From: Catenaria anguillulae PL171
Taxonomy: Eukaryota; Blastocladiomycota; Blastocladiomycetes; Blastocladiales; Catenariaceae
Assembly (NCBI GenBank): GCA_002102555.1
Contig: MCFL01000193.1
Location: forward strand, 1 to 46,053
Direction of reading: 5' to 3'
Length of the DNA: 46,053 nt
The notes beneath the pieces were generated by a model that saw only the letters and a program-made list of their open reading frames with translations, did not search any database and had not been told where the DNA came from. The first letter of the stretch is position 1; each line of letters begins with the position of its first letter. The position numbers and the translations under genes are program-made. Shown here one piece after another: positions 45,102 to 46,053 of the stretch.

Positions 45102-46031
45102 ATGTCTCTCTTATACTTGTTGTCAATCATTGCTCTTGCGGCCCTCCATCCACTGGCTTTGCATGGAGCGACGAGCAGTGTGTACCCTTGTCGTCCGTCC
45201 TCATCCGCAAGTCCGCCCTTGGACACTCACAGCACGCTTTTGCTTGATTAGCATGCAATTTTCAATGTCGGACTCAAGCGTGCGGGATTTGCTGGCGATG
45301 TGGACGTCAACGCCGGTCGGTGCCTTGAAATGGTCCTGGCTCCAACAGTATGTTTTCTTGGCTCTCGTTCGCGCGGTTGCGATCCGGCTGACTTGTTGAG
45401 CTTGTGAAGATGGTCAAAGCGCCGACGCACGTCTCTGGGCCTGCCGGGGCAGATTCGACGAGCATTACCTCCATCAAGTACGTTGCTCTCCGCCGTCTGC
45501 TTGATCCACCCCACTTCCAACGGAGGTCATAGTGCTCGGGGCATGACATGGAAGCTCAGCGCATCGCTGTTTCCTTTCCTATGTACAGCAAGTTTGGCGC
45601 ACCGGTGGGATGACATTGAATCGTTGCCATTAAACGCGACGGGGTTGACTATTGCCTCGACGTTGAAGGCGGTCATGTACGTACTCTCCAAGCGTTCGAT
45701 GTTTTCAATATCTATTTGGAAGTCTTGCTGACCATTGATGATTCGCGACAGGCATTTGCAGGTGCTCGTGTGCGACTCTTCCAGTGGTATTTTATCTTTC
45801 TCTCCAGGGGCTCCCCGGCCATCCCCAAAGGAGGACCCATCACTCAATTCAAGTGTTCATGCTTGCGTTAACAACTCAATCGCCAGCAACTGGACCCGAG
45901 CTCAGTATTGGCGTGCCTGGGCAAATGATAAGGGCCGATACCGCTCGCACCTCGACATGAATCTCTGCCTTGACCCGGCTGGTGGATGGTATGTCTGCTC
46001 CGATCACTCAAAAGTCAAGAGTCATCATTGA
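45102..46031 (+). CDS. Secreted lectin-like (ricin-B type beta-trefoil) protein, several exons; model approximate
   Basis: The first exon (45102-45179) encodes a signal peptide (MSLLYLLSIIALAALHPLAL). An intron from 45180 to 45251 (TTAG acceptor) leads in phase to a second exon beginning HAIFNVGLKRAGFAGDVDVN and continuing GRCLEM, ending near 45347. Later segments show the recurring beta-trefoil pattern of Cys-Leu-(Asp/Glu) followed by (Leu/Val)xxC: LWACRGRFDEH near 45430, YCLDVEGG near 45650 (before a GTACGT donor), LQVLVCDSS near 45760 and NLCLDPAGG near 45965. The last frame stops at 46029-46031. Domains of this kind bind sugars and are common in secreted fungal proteins with no harmful role. 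The middle junctions are uncertain, so neither protein length nor intactness can be stated. Confidence 0.5.
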
Positions 46032-46053
46032 TCGTCGTGTCTCAGCGCACCAA

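Noticed and set aside
1-46053. CRISPR arrays, bacterial operons or rRNA genes
   Set aside because: None present: the window is eukaryotic, with spliced genes throughout, and no regularly spaced identical short repeats or rRNA sequence were seen.

Overview
This is a nuclear, eukaryotic window with moderate-to-high GC. It has compact genes on both strands and introns of 48 to 102 nt. The gene content points to an early-diverging fungus with flagellated zoospores, most likely Blastocladiomycota (Allomyces/Catenaria-like). That is inferred from: a fungal threonine deaminase; ARL3, a cilium-linked GTPase; NTAQ1 and a sestrin, neither of which I know from yeasts; a BK-like potassium channel; cyclic-nucleotide-type channels; and an extracellular-sensor membrane protein. 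The introns share an unusual 5' splice site, GT(A/T/G)CG instead of GTAAGT.

Layout, left to right. 1-1512: the tail of an unknown gene and a small unknown gene, both on the plus strand. 2317-4670: threonine deaminase (minus). 6047-9220: a long sestrin (minus). 9.2-12.0 kb: a gene-poor gap. 12.0-22.5 kb: an ion-channel block, all minus, made of a broken CNG-type channel copy, its intact paralogue, and a large BK-like channel with two RCK domains. 23.4-26.0 kb: a PHO13-type phosphatase, a serine tRNA with an odd anticodon, and ARL3 (all minus). 26.4-27.7 kb: diverged tandem repeats. 28.1-29.7 kb: a Sec14-like protein (plus). 30.1-32.0 kb: a one-pass membrane protein (minus). 32.5-33.5 kb: NTAQ1 (minus), head-to-head with a large Ser/Pro-rich coiled-coil membrane protein (33.9-37.0 kb, plus). 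37.2-37.6 kb: a small acidic-tailed protein resembling the KEOPS subunit Gon7 (minus), head-to-head with a Cache-type sensor (38.0-39.9 kb, plus). 40.1-41.0 kb: a nucleolar L1-domain protein (minus). 41.5-44.1 kb: a poorly preserved membrane-protein gene. 45.1-46.0 kb: a secreted lectin-like gene (plus).

Most genes are unrelated housekeeping functions. Three themes stand out. The first is membrane signalling: CNG-type and BK-like channels plus a Cache sensor, fitting a swimming zoospore that senses its surroundings. The second is amino-acid supply and sensing: threonine deaminase beside a sestrin whose predicted leucine pocket is kept while its redox site is lost. The third is translation and protein turnover: a tRNA, the Gon7 candidate, an RSL1D1-type factor and NTAQ1. 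Gene models were built by hand from frame, splice sites and recalled family alignments; transcripts were not available.
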